Assembly: GCA_044508835.1 (NCBI GenBank)
Contig: JBIQHD010000005.1
Span: forward strand, 62,001-126,000
Direction: 5' to 3'
Length of the DNA stretch: 64,000 nt
Origin: JAKFDI01 sp044508835
GTDB lineage: Bacteria; Pseudomonadota; Gammaproteobacteria; Burkholderiales; Burkholderiaceae_C
Shown piece by piece: positions 19,501 to 30,160 of the stretch; positions within the stretch are counted from its first letter, which is position 1, and each line of letters starts with the position of its first letter. Below the pieces are notes generated by a model. That model saw only the letters and a list, made by a program, of their open reading frames with translations. It had not been told where the DNA came from and made no database searches. A program made the translations under genes and the position numbers.

Positions 19501-19690
19501 CGCGCGCACCGCCGCGATCCCCTGCATCGCCCTGTCGGCCAACGCCATGCCGGCGGACATCGCCCGGGCCACGGCCGCCGGCTTCGACAGCTACGTCACC
19601 AAGCCCATCGACTTCGCGCTGCTGATGAAGACCATCGACGAGGTGCTCGAGCGCCGCACCGGCGCCGGGGCCGCCGGCACGCCCCCATGA
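16562..19690 (+). CDS. Five-PAS hybrid sensor histidine kinase / response regulator
   Basis: A 1042-residue cytoplasmic hybrid kinase with no membrane span. Five PAS/PAC units are visible at roughly residues 18-115, 145-260, 272-395, 400-525 and 525-645; units 2-5 each end in an R(V/Y)RxxDGxxR-like PAC segment. Then come HisKA (MSHELRTPLN, His671), HATPase (NLLSNAIKYN, DTGRGL, GTGIGL) and a C-terminal receiver (YIEDNALN, phospho-Asp962 in LVDMQLPD, and YVTKPID). The signal is unknown; PAS domains may hold a cofactor. The gene overlaps by four bases (ATGA) an ABC-type efflux system, which suggests that kinase and transporter are made together. No separate DNA-binding output is adjacent. Confidence 0.92.
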   Translation: MTQQPPPESIDAAAPALQAWQAFAAQAADLFVLLDAQGRVRWTNPAFERTTGWPPAQARGRSLDALLAAELDADAAWQRVAAQLAQGEAVESTELPWRRADGRLGWCRLSAQPVDGGLAAAGGAASPAVAVCVHDRSEPRRLAELLDVTQEFGRLGVWEREIPSGRGHWDPHVFRFFGVDPSGSTPDFEAATRHIHPQDRARLNYIASTATCGQYESRFRVVLPDGRLRRIHSQWLVKPGPDGKPARTIGIMLDDTEVYELARSYDETAEELRLALDLGQIAIWRQDLATNRVYYNDRGFEVLGMPPRPDGLSIDEVRTLIHPDDLPVVVETARRALESTQPIDMSARYRRADGTWREILMRRVVRRSDDGTPIEFFGVAIDMTEQLNEARRVRALAERLEHTARAAQLGLFSRDIATGRIEWNDQLYEMIGRSPEEGPPSDAGWLALVHTRDRAAMKDAIARLRTPTDDASYDLQFRVVLARGKVRWLSARARRMHMNGRDMVFGVMMDVTAHVQTEAALRNANARAALAARGAGIGIWEWNPRTRATTWDEAMWRLRGREPRPVAPTLAERSAMNHPEDDARAREMLYRALSERRTYTYQFRVVWPEGSVRWLASRTTPIYDERGRLDRYVGVNWDVTDAVDAETQRREKLVAQRDSEAKSQFLARMSHELRTPLNAVLGFAQLLRREDGLPPAQRQAHVDHILAAGEHLLSLINDVLDLSRLESDHTALVLEPVPLQQALTQALGLVEPLARRLSVHLESAPAPERVLAQPTRLRQVLLNLLSNAIKYNRPGGRVSIRTSREGDAVTLHVRDTGRGLDAEQMAHLFEPFNRLGIEREGIEGTGIGLAIVKALLEHMGGSIAVHSEPGVGSEFRMTLACADEAHAPAPAGAPYAPAPPPPEPAPAGRDTRLLYIEDNALNVLLVEELVATRAGLSVCSEPDGTSGVARAQAMRPDLMLVDMQLPDFDGIEVLRRLRADARTAAIPCIALSANAMPADIARATAAGFDSYVTKPIDFALLMKTIDEVLERRTGAGAAGTPP

Positions 19691-21008
19691 ACGGGCCGCC
19701 CACGCCCGGCGCGGCACCGCCCCGCCCGCGCCGGCGCCTCGCCGCGGCCGGGGCGGCCGTGCTGGCGGCGGCGCTCGCGGCCGGCTGGTTCGCCACGCGC
19801 CCGCTGGACGTCGACGCGCTGGTGCCGCCGCGCGGGCCGCTGCAGCGCACGCTGCAGTTCACCGCCCGGGTGGAGACGCCGGCGCGCGTGGACATCGGCG
19901 CCACGCTCACCGGCCGCGTGCAGGCCGTCGCCGTGCGCGAGGGCGAGCGCTTCGCCACCGGCGCCCCGCTGGTCCAGCTGGAATCCGCCGAGCTGCGCGC
20001 GGCCGCCGCGCAGGCCGAGGCGGCGCTGGCGCAGGCGCGGGCGCAGGCCGCGTCGCAGCAGGGCGTGTCGCGCCCCGTCGCCGCCGCGGCGCTGGCGCAG
20101 GCCGAGGCCAATGCCGAGGCCGCCCGGCGCGAGCTGGTGCGGGCGCGCGAGCTCGTCGCCCAGGGCTTCGTGAGCCAGGCGCGCGTCGACGACGCCGAGC
20201 GCGCCCTGGCCGTCGCGCGCGGCCAGCGCGACGCCGCCCGTGTCCAGGCCGAGGCCAGCCGCGCCGGCGGCACCGAGGCAGCCGCCGTGCGCGCCCAGCT
20301 CGAAGCCGCCGCCGCCGCGGCGCAGGCCGCGGCCGCCCGGCTCGACCAGGCCACGCTGCGGGCGCCGGCCGCGGGCCGCGTCCTGGTGCGCAGCGTCGAG
20401 CCGGGGCAGATCGTGCAGCCGGGCCGCGCGCTGCTCACCGTCGCCGTCGACGGCCCGCTGGAGCTCGTCGCGCCGGTGGACGAGCGCTTTCTGTCCACGC
20501 TCGCCGTCGGCCAGCGTGCGCGGGTGGTGGCCGACGCCTTCCCAGGCCGCGTGTTCGAGGCGGCCGTGACGCGCCTGGCGCCCTCGGTCGACGCGCAGCG
20601 CGGCGCGGTCGAAGTGCACCTGCGCCCCGGCGCCGACGCGCCCGACTACCTGCGCGAGGACATGACGCTGTCGGTCGAGGTCGTCACCGGCGAACGGGCC
20701 GACGCGCGCCTGCTGCCGCTGCGCGCGCTGCTGCCCGGCGCCGACGCGCAGGAATCCGCCGGCGCGGTGCTCGTCGCCGAGGACGGCCGCGCCGTGCGGC
20801 GCGAGGTGCGGCTCGGCCTGCGCACGCTCGACCAGGCGGAACTCGCCGGCGGGCTGGCGGACGGCGAGGCGGTGCTGCTCGATCCGACGGTCGAGCCCGG
20901 GCGCCGCGTGCGGCCGCGCCTGGTCGACCTGCAGCAGGCGCTCGGCGGCCCGCGCGGCGCGACCAGCCGCGACAGCCTGGCGCCGGCCATGAACGCCGTG
21001 GGGCGCTG

Positions 21009-21009
<1 letters not shown>
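19687..21009 (+). CDS. Periplasmic adaptor (HlyD/MacA-like) of an ABC efflux system
   Basis: A 440-residue membrane-fusion protein. An N-terminal signal-anchor (RRLAAAGAAVLAAALAAGW) is followed by a lipoyl-like half (GRVQAVAVREGERFATGAPL), a long Ala/Glu/Arg coiled-coil hairpin at about residues 95-225, the second lipoyl half (ATLRAPAAGRVLVRSVEPGQ) and beta-barrel domains. It would link the inner-membrane permease to an outer-membrane channel or act as a periplasmic chaperone. The start overlaps the kinase stop (ATGA) and its stop overlaps the permease start by one base (TGATG). Confidence 0.9.
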
Positions 21010-22972
<1,963 letters not shown>

Positions 22973-22992
22973 GGGCCGGCGTCTGCGGGGGG

Positions 22993-23096
22993 ACCCTCAC
23001 CCCGACCCTCTCCCGCAGGCGGGAGAGGGAGCCAACCCCTCGGCACCAGCCGGCCTGCCCCCTCTCCCCCACCGGGGGAGAGGGTTGGGGTGAGGG
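22993..23096. repeat. Compound inverted repeat between convergent genes
   Basis: Outer arms CCCTCACCCC-GACCCTCTCCC (from 22994) and GGGAGAGGG-TTGGGGTGAGGG (23076-23096) are nearly perfect inverted repeats. Inside, two smaller hairpins form: CCCTCTCCCGC/GCGGGAGAGGG at 23006-23029 and CCCTCTCCCCC/GGGGGAGAGGG at 23060-23084. This type of CCCTCACCCC/GAGAGGG element is widely scattered between genes in proteobacteria (from memory). Here it may also end transcription from both sides. Confidence 0.75.
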
Positions 23097-23101
23097 GGCC
23101 G

Positions 23102-24505
23102 CTACGCCGGACCCGCCGCCGCCTTCGGCTCGCCGACCACCCGCGAGACCTCGCGCATCGTCACGAACTCCTCCGCCGCGGTCGGGTGGATGCCCACCGT
23201 CGCGTCGAACACCGCCTTGGTCGCGCCTGCCTTCATCGCCACCGCGAAGCCCTGCACGAGCTCGCCCGCCTCGTGGCCGACCATGTGCAGCCCGACCACG
23301 CGGTCGCTGGCGTCGTCGACGACGAGCTTCATGAAGACCCGCTCGGTGCTGCCCGACAGCGTGTGGCGCAGCGGCTTGAACTCGCTGCAGTACACGCGCA
23401 CGCGGCCGTAGCGCTCGACGGCCTGCGCCTCGCTCCAGCCGACGGTGCCGATCGGCGGCGTGGTGAACACCGCCGTGGGGATGAACTCGTAGTCCATGCG
23501 GCGCACGCCGTCGCCGAACAGCCGGTCCACCACCACCATCGCCTCGGCCAGCGCCACCGGCGTGAGCTGCACGTGGTCGGTCACGTCGCCGATGGCGAAG
23601 ATGGACGGCACGTTCGTCCGGTAGTCGTCGTCGACGAGGATCTCGCCCCGGTCGCCGAGCGCCACGCCCGCCTGCGCCAGGCCGAGGCCTTCGGTGTTCG
23701 GCCGCCGGCCGGTGGCGTAGAGCAGCGCGTCGACGGCGAGCGTGCTGCGGTCCGACAGCGTGAGCAGCAGTTCGCCCGCCTGGCGCTCGACCGCCCGCAC
23801 CTCGGTCGACAGGCGCAGCGCCAGGCCCTTCTTCGCCACCTCGCGCTCGAGGAAGCCGGCGATGTCGCCGTCGAAGCCGCGCAGCACCTGCGGCCCGCGC
23901 ACGATCTGCGTCACCTGCGCGCCCAGGCCCTGGAAGATCGACGCCATCTCGCAGGCGATGTAGCCCGCGCCCACCACGGCCAGGCGCTGCGGGAACACCG
24001 GCAGGTCAAACATCGCGTCGGACACGAGCGCATGCTCGCCGCCGGGAACCTGCGCCAGCACCGGCCGCCCGCCGGTGGCGACGAGGATGTGCCGCGCCCG
24101 CACGCGCTGCGGCCCGGACGCCAGGTCCACCGCCACCTCGTTCGGCCCGACGATGCGCGCATGGCCGCGCAGCAGCACCGCGCCGGCGTTCGCCAGCAGC
24201 TTCTCGTAGACGCCGTTGAGCCGATCGATCTCGGCCGCGCGGCGGCGCTTGAGCAGCGCCCAGTCGAGCACGGGATGCGGCTGCGCGCTCCAGCCGAAGC
24301 CGCGCGCCTCCTCGAAGGCCTCGGGGTACTGCGAGGCGTAGCTGTAGAGCTTCTTCGGAATGCAGCCGACGTTCACGCAGGTGCCGCCGAGCGCGCCCAT
24401 CTCGGCCACGGCCACCTTCGCGCCGCGCTGCGCCGCCATGCGCGCGGCGCGCACGCCGCCGCTGCCCGCTCCGATCACGAAGAGATCGACCTCGATCGAC
24501 GACAT
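23102..24505 (-). CDS. gor: Glutathione reductase
   Basis: A 467-residue flavoprotein disulfide reductase that regenerates glutathione from its disulfide with NADPH. FAD motif VIGAGSGGVRAA is at the N-terminus, the redox pair is in GTCVNVGCIP (Cys43, Cys48), the NADPH motif is VVGAGYIACEMA with GRRPNTEGLGL beyond, and the dimer-interface histidine is in IHPTAAEEF. The ATG at 24505 is preceded by GGAAGG; an in-frame ATG at 24517 has no ribosome site. It supports the glutathione-dependent formaldehyde pathway encoded 10 kb upstream. Confidence 0.93.
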   Translation of the reverse strand: MSSIEVDLFVIGAGSGGVRAARMAAQRGAKVAVAEMGALGGTCVNVGCIPKKLYSYASQYPEAFEEARGFGWSAQPHPVLDWALLKRRRAAEIDRLNGVYEKLLANAGAVLLRGHARIVGPNEVAVDLASGPQRVRARHILVATGGRPVLAQVPGGEHALVSDAMFDLPVFPQRLAVVGAGYIACEMASIFQGLGAQVTQIVRGPQVLRGFDGDIAGFLEREVAKKGLALRLSTEVRAVERQAGELLLTLSDRSTLAVDALLYATGRRPNTEGLGLAQAGVALGDRGEILVDDDYRTNVPSIFAIGDVTDHVQLTPVALAEAMVVVDRLFGDGVRRMDYEFIPTAVFTTPPIGTVGWSEAQAVERYGRVRVYCSEFKPLRHTLSGSTERVFMKLVVDDASDRVVGLHMVGHEAGELVQGFAVAMKAGATKAVFDATVGIHPTAAEEFVTMREVSRVVGEPKAAAGPA

Positions 24506-24524
24506 GGCGCCTTCCATGGAAGTG

Positions 24525-24540
24525 ATGGACCGCCGTCCAT
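24525..24540. promoter_or_regulatory. Perfect dyad upstream of gor
   Basis: ATGGAC-CGCC-GTCCAT is a perfect 6-4-6 inverted repeat 20 bases before the gor start codon. Position and symmetry fit a repressor or activator operator; no specific regulator is recognised. Confidence 0.35.
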
Positions 24541-24596
24541 GCTGCCAGCGATTCGCCGGGCGCGCGCCGCGGGCGGCGGATCAGCCCTACGCGCGA

Positions 24597-24869
24597 TCAG
24601 CCCAGGCCCTGCGCCAGCAGGGCCGCCACCAGCGCGTTGAGCCCGCCCTCGTGCGAGGCGGCGCGCTCGTTCAGGCGCTGCACCAGCGGCGCGGGCAGCT
24701 TGCAGGCGAAGGGCACGAGGCCGGCGGCCGCGTCGCGGCGGCGCTGCTCGCGGCGGTCGACGACCTCGGCCGCGCCCTGGCCGAAGCGCCCCGGCACGCC
24801 GGCGTTCTTCATGCGGCCCTCGATCTTCAGGGCGAGGTTGCGGGCGAGGTCGGTCTTCTTCAGCGTCAT
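24597..24869 (-). CDS. Conserved hypothetical protein, possible ribbon-helix-helix-like C-terminus
   Basis: A 90-residue basic protein. The N-terminal half is rich in Arg/Lys (KKTDLARNLALKIEGRM, DRREQRRRDAAA); the C-terminal half reads CKLPAPLVQRLNERAASHEG followed by LNALVAALLAQ, which resembles the strand-helix-helix pattern of RHH DNA-binding proteins. The function is not established. It is divergent from yaeQ across a perfect inverted repeat. Confidence 0.6.
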   Translation of the reverse strand: MTLKKTDLARNLALKIEGRMKNAGVPGRFGQGAAEVVDRREQRRRDAAAGLVPFACKLPAPLVQRLNERAASHEGGLNALVAALLAQGLG

Positions 24870-24896
24870 GGTGCGTCGTGAGGATGGGCAGGCAGC

Positions 24897-24926
24897 GGAT
24901 TGTCGTCTTGCGGGCGGCGACAATCC
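24897..24926. promoter_or_regulatory. Perfect 9-bp dyad between divergent genes, overlapping the yaeQ -10
   Basis: GGATTGTCG (24897-24905) and CGACAATCC (24918-24926) are perfect inverted repeats around a 12-base spacer, located between the RHH-like gene and yaeQ. The right arm contains GACAAT, a plausible -10 hexamer for yaeQ, so a bound protein could block transcription in both directions. Confidence 0.4.
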
Positions 24927-24951
24927 CCGCCCCTTCGCCCGCCCTCTCGCC

Positions 24952-25521
24952 ATGGCACTCAAAGCCACGATCCACAAGGCCACGCTGCAGATCGCCGACA
25001 TGGACCGGTCCGTCTATGCCGACCATTCGGCGACCATCGCCCGCCACCCGTCCGAGACCGACGAGCGCATGATGATCCGCCTGCTCGCCTTCGCGCTGAA
25101 CGTGCCGGCCGACGACGCGCGCGGCCCGCTCGAGTTCGCCAAGGACCTGTGGGACGTGGACGAGCCCGCGCTGTGGCAGAAGGACCTGACGGGCCAGATC
25201 GTGCACTGGATCGACGTCGGCCAGCCCGACGACCGGCGGCTGGCGAAGGCCGCCCCGCGCTGCGGGCGCGTGAGCGTGTTCAGCTTCAGCAGCAGCACGC
25301 CGGTGTGGTGGAGCGGCATCGCGAACAAGCTCGCGCGGCTGCAGAACCTGGACGTGTGGCAGGTCGCCGCGGCGCAGAGCCAGGCGCTGGCGGCGCTGGC
25401 CGCACGCACGATGCAGCTGCAGGTGACGGTGCAGGACGGCACGGTATGGGTCTCGAACGGGCAGGATTCGGTCGAGATCGCGCCGCAGCGGCTGCTCGAG
25501 CGGCAAGCCGCGGACCGCTGA
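24952..25521 (+). CDS. yaeQ: YaeQ family protein
   Basis: A 189-residue protein of the YaeQ family, a PD-(D/E)XK-nuclease-fold group with unclear role. Typical blocks are ALKATIHKATLQIADMDR at the start, HPSETDERMMIRLLAFAL near residue 31 and WIDVGQPDDRRLAKAA near residue 86. The ATG at 24952 gives the normal family start. folA follows 22 bases later. Confidence 0.9.
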   Translation: MALKATIHKATLQIADMDRSVYADHSATIARHPSETDERMMIRLLAFALNVPADDARGPLEFAKDLWDVDEPALWQKDLTGQIVHWIDVGQPDDRRLAKAAPRCGRVSVFSFSSSTPVWWSGIANKLARLQNLDVWQVAAAQSQALAALAARTMQLQVTVQDGTVWVSNGQDSVEIAPQRLLERQAADR

Positions 25522-25531
25522 GGCGCTCGCG

Positions 25532-25537
25532 CACAAT
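25532..25537 (+). promoter_or_regulatory. Candidate -10 for a leaderless folA transcript
   Basis: CACAAT lies six bases before the ATG of folA, which would put the first transcribed base at or next to the start codon. No Shine-Dalgarno sequence is seen directly upstream. The -35 region is not recognisable. Confidence 0.3.
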
Positions 25538-25543
25538 CCCCGC

Positions 25544-26059
25544 ATGCCCCCGCCCACCCTCAGCCTGATCGCCGCGGTCGCGCGCGACGGCGGCATCGGC
25601 CGCCGCAACGAGCTGCTCTGGCACGAGCGCGAGGACCAGCAGCACTTCCGCCGCGTCACCATGGGCTGCCCCGTCGTGATGGGCCGCCGGACCTGGGAGT
25701 CGCTGCCACCGCGCTTCCGCCCCCTGCCCGGCCGCCGCAACGTGGTGCTCACGCGCGACGCCGCCTGGCGTGCCGAGGGTGCCGAGCGCGCCGCCTCGCT
25801 GGACGAGGCGCTGGCGCGGCTGGCCGCGGCGCCCCGGGTCTTCGTCATCGGCGGCGCGCAGGTCTACGCCGAGGCGCTGCCCCGCGCCGACGAGCTCGTG
25901 CTCACCGAGATCGACGCCGTGTTCGACGCCGACGCCTTCTTCCCCGACTGGCCGCGCGGCGCGTTCGAGGCGGTGCCCGGCGAAGCGCGCACGGCCGGCG
26001 ACGGCACGCCCTACCGCTTCGTCACCTACCGCCGCCGCATCGACCGTTCAGCGCCATGA
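25544..26059 (+). CDS. folA: Dihydrofolate reductase
   Basis: A 171-residue enzyme reducing dihydrofolate to tetrahydrofolate with NADPH. The start SLIAAVARDGGIGRRNELLW matches the family; the proton-donor acidic residue corresponds to the Asp in HEREDQQHF; GRRTWESLP and VIGGAQVYAEALP bind NADPH; DAFFPDW is the usual C-terminal block. No thymidylate synthase gene is adjacent. The stop overlaps the xth start codon by four bases. Confidence 0.93.
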   Translation: MPPPTLSLIAAVARDGGIGRRNELLWHEREDQQHFRRVTMGCPVVMGRRTWESLPPRFRPLPGRRNVVLTRDAAWRAEGAERAASLDEALARLAAAPRVFVIGGAQVYAEALPRADELVLTEIDAVFDADAFFPDWPRGAFEAVPGEARTAGDGTPYRFVTYRRRIDRSAP

Positions 26060-26826
26060 AGATCGCCACCTGGAACGTCAACTCCCTCGCCGTGCGCCTG
26101 CCGCAGGTGCTGGCCTGGCTGGCCGAGCACCGGCCCGACCTGCTGTGCCTGCAGGAAACCAAGCTCACCGACGACAAGTTCCCGCACGCCGAGCTGCTGG
26201 CCGCCGGCTACCAGTCGCAGTGGTTCGGCCAGCGCACCTACAACGGCGTGGCGCTGCTCAGCCGCACGCCGGTCACCGACGTGGTGAAGAACATCCCCGG
26301 CTTCGACGACGCCCAGGCGCGCGTGATCGCCGGCACGCTGGGCGAGGTGCGCGTGATCGGCGCCTACTTCCCCAACGGCCAGGCCCCGGGCACCGAGAAG
26401 TTCGCCTACAAGATGAAGTGGCTGGAGGCGCTGAACGCCTGGCTGCGCACGGAACTGGCGCGGCACCCGAAGCTCGCGCTGCTGGGCGACTACAACGTCG
26501 CGCCCGAGGACCAGGACGTGTACGACCCCATCGCCTGGACCGGGCAGATCCACTGCACGCCAGAAGAACGCGCGCACTTCACGGGGCTCATCGGCTGCGG
26601 GCTGGTCGACGCCTTCCGCTGCTTCGAGCAGCCGCCCAGGAGCTGGTCGTGGTGGGACTACCGCAACCTCGCCTTCCGCAAGAACCAGGGGCTGCGCATC
26701 GACCACATCCTGGTGAGCCACGCGCTGCGCGAGACGCTGCTGTCGTGCGTGATCGACAAGCTGCCGCGCAAGAACGAGCGGCCGAGCGACCACGCGCCGG
26801 TGATCGCCATCTTCTCCGGCGCCTGA
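26056..26826 (+). CDS. xth: Exodeoxyribonuclease III
   Basis: A 256-residue AP endonuclease / 3' exonuclease of base-excision repair. Conserved sites are TWNVNSL, the metal-binding Glu in CLQETKL, GDYNVAPED, and the final SDHAPV histidine. It is of the ExoA/Xth type and of normal length. The start overlaps the folA stop (ATGA). It is convergent with ntrC, 9 bases apart. Confidence 0.93.
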   Translation: MKIATWNVNSLAVRLPQVLAWLAEHRPDLLCLQETKLTDDKFPHAELLAAGYQSQWFGQRTYNGVALLSRTPVTDVVKNIPGFDDAQARVIAGTLGEVRVIGAYFPNGQAPGTEKFAYKMKWLEALNAWLRTELARHPKLALLGDYNVAPEDQDVYDPIAWTGQIHCTPEERAHFTGLIGCGLVDAFRCFEQPPRSWSWWDYRNLAFRKNQGLRIDHILVSHALRETLLSCVIDKLPRKNERPSDHAPVIAIFSGA

Positions 26827-26835
26827 GCGGAGGGC

Positions 26836-28308
<1,473 letters not shown>

Positions 28309-28351
28309 GCCCTGCGTTCGGTTGTCTGCCCGGCCACGCGCGGGGCGCGGT

Positions 28352-29446
28352 TCAGGGCAGCGGAATCATGATCTTGAACAGCGTCCGGCCCGGAACGCTT
28401 TCGCATTCGATCGTGCCGTGGTGCTGCTGCACGAAGGTCTGCGCCAGCGTGAGCCCCAGGCCCGATCCGCCGTCGCGCCCCGACACCAGCGGGTAGAAGA
28501 CGCGATCGCGGATGGACTCGGGAACCCCCGGGCCGTTGTCCTCGATATGCAATTCCAGTGCCAGACGATAGCGCTGCTTGCCCAGTGTCACCTGCCGCGC
28601 GATGCGCGTGCGCAGCACGATGCGCGCGTCGCCGCCGGCGATGCGCTCGACCAGCGCCTGCGCCGCGTTGTGGGCGATGTTGAGCACGGCCTGGATGAGC
28701 TGCTCGCGGTCGCCGCGGAACTCGGGGATGGAGGTGTCGTAGTCGCGCTGCACCCGCAGGCCGGAGGGGAACTCGGCGAGGATCAGCGAGCGCACCCGCT
28801 CGCACACCTCGTGGATGTTCACGTCGCCCACCAGGTGCGGCTTGCGGTGCGGCGCCAGCAGCCGGTCGACCAGCGCCTGCAGCCGGTCGGCCTCGTTGAT
28901 GATGACCTGGGTGTACTCGGTGAGCTCGCGCGAGCCGACCTCCATCTCCAGCAGCTGCGCCGCGCCGCGGATGCCGCCGAGCGGGTTCTTGATCTCGTGC
29001 GCCAGGTTGCGGATCAGCTCCTTGTTCGCCTGCGCCTGGTCGAGCGCGCGCTCCTCGCGGTCCTGGCGCGCCTGCTGTTCGATCTCGACCAGCTCGATCA
29101 CCACGTCGCTCGCGCCCTCCATCTGGTTGACGATGGCGTGCACGGCGATGGGCTCGCCCTGCGGGCGCCGCAGCTGGGCGTCGAGCCGGCTGGTGGCGAA
29201 GTCGTTGCGCAGCACGGCGGCCACCGTCTCGCGCAGCGGCTGGGGGTCGGCCAGCCAGTCGAACAGCGAGCCGCGCAGCACGCTGCGCCGCGGCAGCCCC
29301 AGCACCTGCTCGAAGGCGGCGTTGGCGAAGACGAAGCCGCCGTCGGCCCGCACCACGGCCACCATCGTGGCCAGGTGGTCGAGGGCGCCGAAGCCGCGGG
29401 CCTCGCCGCCGGGAGGAACGGGCTCGCGCGACGGGGCGGCCTTCAC
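28352..29446 (-). CDS. ntrB: Nitrogen regulation sensor kinase NtrB
   Basis: A 364-residue soluble kinase/phosphatase with an N-terminal PAS domain (about residues 18-130), the phosphoacceptor in NLAHEIKNPLGG and the ATP lid in DNGPGVP and GSGLGLTLAQ. It phosphorylates NtrC and is switched by PII protein. The start is GTG at 29446, overlapping the stop of the DUF4124 gene (GTGA). Order glnA / DUF4124 / ntrB / ntrC on one strand. Confidence 0.95.
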   Translation of the reverse strand: MKAAPSREPVPPGGEARGFGALDHLATMVAVVRADGGFVFANAAFEQVLGLPRRSVLRGSLFDWLADPQPLRETVAAVLRNDFATSRLDAQLRRPQGEPIAVHAIVNQMEGASDVVIELVEIEQQARQDREERALDQAQANKELIRNLAHEIKNPLGGIRGAAQLLEMEVGSRELTEYTQVIINEADRLQALVDRLLAPHRKPHLVGDVNIHEVCERVRSLILAEFPSGLRVQRDYDTSIPEFRGDREQLIQAVLNIAHNAAQALVERIAGGDARIVLRTRIARQVTLGKQRYRLALELHIEDNGPGVPESIRDRVFYPLVSGRDGGSGLGLTLAQTFVQQHHGTIECESVPGRTLFKIMIPLP

Positions 29447-29988
29447 TGGGCCTGGTTCTGCGGCGTGGACGGGGGCAGCTTGGAGAGTTCGCGCTTGATG
29501 GCGGCCACGTCCGCCTCCTTGCGGGCGATGCCGGCCTTCATCTCGGCCACGCGGTCGAGGTACTTCTGGTAGTTGCGCTCGTCGCCCTGGCGCTCCGGCT
29601 CGCCGTTGTTGTATTCCCTCTGCATGCTGGCGAGCTGGTCCTCGGCCCGGCGCAGCTCGCTCTCCAGGATGCGGCGGGCGTCGCTGTCGCGGGCGCGCTG
29701 CTCGTTGGCCGAGACGCGCGAGTCCGCCGGCCGCGCGGCCGGGGCGGCGGGCGCCGCGGCGTTCGGCCGCGGCTTGACCGACTGCACGATGGTGATCGGG
29801 GCGCCCTCGATGGTGCGGCAGCCCTTGTCGTGCGCCTCCTTGGCCGACAGGGCGTCGGTGTACACGTTGCCCGGGCAGCGGTAGACCGTCTTGGACTCTT
29901 GGGCCGCGGCCGGCGCCACGGCCGCCCCCAGCGCCAGGGCCGCGACCGGGGCCCAGGCCCACGGGCCGGCCGATATCACTCGCTTCAT
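29443..29988 (-). CDS. DUF4124-type periplasmic protein
   Basis: A 181-residue exported protein. A signal peptide covers about residues 1-28 and ends AVAPAAAQ. The mature start SKTVYRCPGNVYTDALSAKEAHDKGC is the short two-cysteine DUF4124 module; a charged helical region with coiled-coil character follows to the end (SELRRAEDQLASMQREYN onwards). The ATG at 29988 has the AGGAG site directly upstream; an ATG 63 bases earlier would put the signal peptide inside. The function is unknown. It lies between glnA and ntrB and is coupled to ntrB. Confidence 0.8.
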   Translation of the reverse strand: MKRVISAGPWAWAPVAALALGAAVAPAAAQESKTVYRCPGNVYTDALSAKEAHDKGCRTIEGAPITIVQSVKPRPNAAAPAAPAARPADSRVSANEQRARDSDARRILESELRRAEDQLASMQREYNNGEPERQGDERNYQKYLDRVAEMKAGIARKEADVAAIKRELSKLPPSTPQNQAQ

Positions 29989-30105
29989 CAGGATGCTCCT
30001 TGGGTCCCCGGCGCGCTGCGGCACGCGCGTGACGGCCGGATTGTGAAGCATGCCTCGCCGCGGCCGGCGGCGGCGCCTGCGATGCGCGCGACACCGCGCC
30101 CGCCA

Positions 30106-30134
30106 TGAAAAAGGGACGGCTTGCGCCGTCCCTT
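30106..30134 (-). terminator. Rho-independent terminator of glnA
   Basis: On the minus strand AAGGGACGGC, loop GCAA, GCCGTCCCTT, then TTT and C. A perfect 10-bp stem with a five-T run beginning 27 bases after the glnA stop codon. It separates strong glnA expression from the DUF4124-ntrBC genes, probably allowing some read-through. Confidence 0.9.
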
Positions 30135-30160
30135 GCGGATCCCGCGAGCCGGTGCGCGGT

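Noticed and set aside
16406..19717. A frame of about 1100 codons on the minus strand opposite the hybrid kinase
   Set aside because: Composition typical of antisense GC-rich DNA; the plus strand carries clear PAS, kinase and receiver motifs.
25610..25650. Apparent lack of the DHFR catalytic acidic residue
   Set aside because: Aligning the Trp of LLWHERED with the family places the Asp at the expected position.
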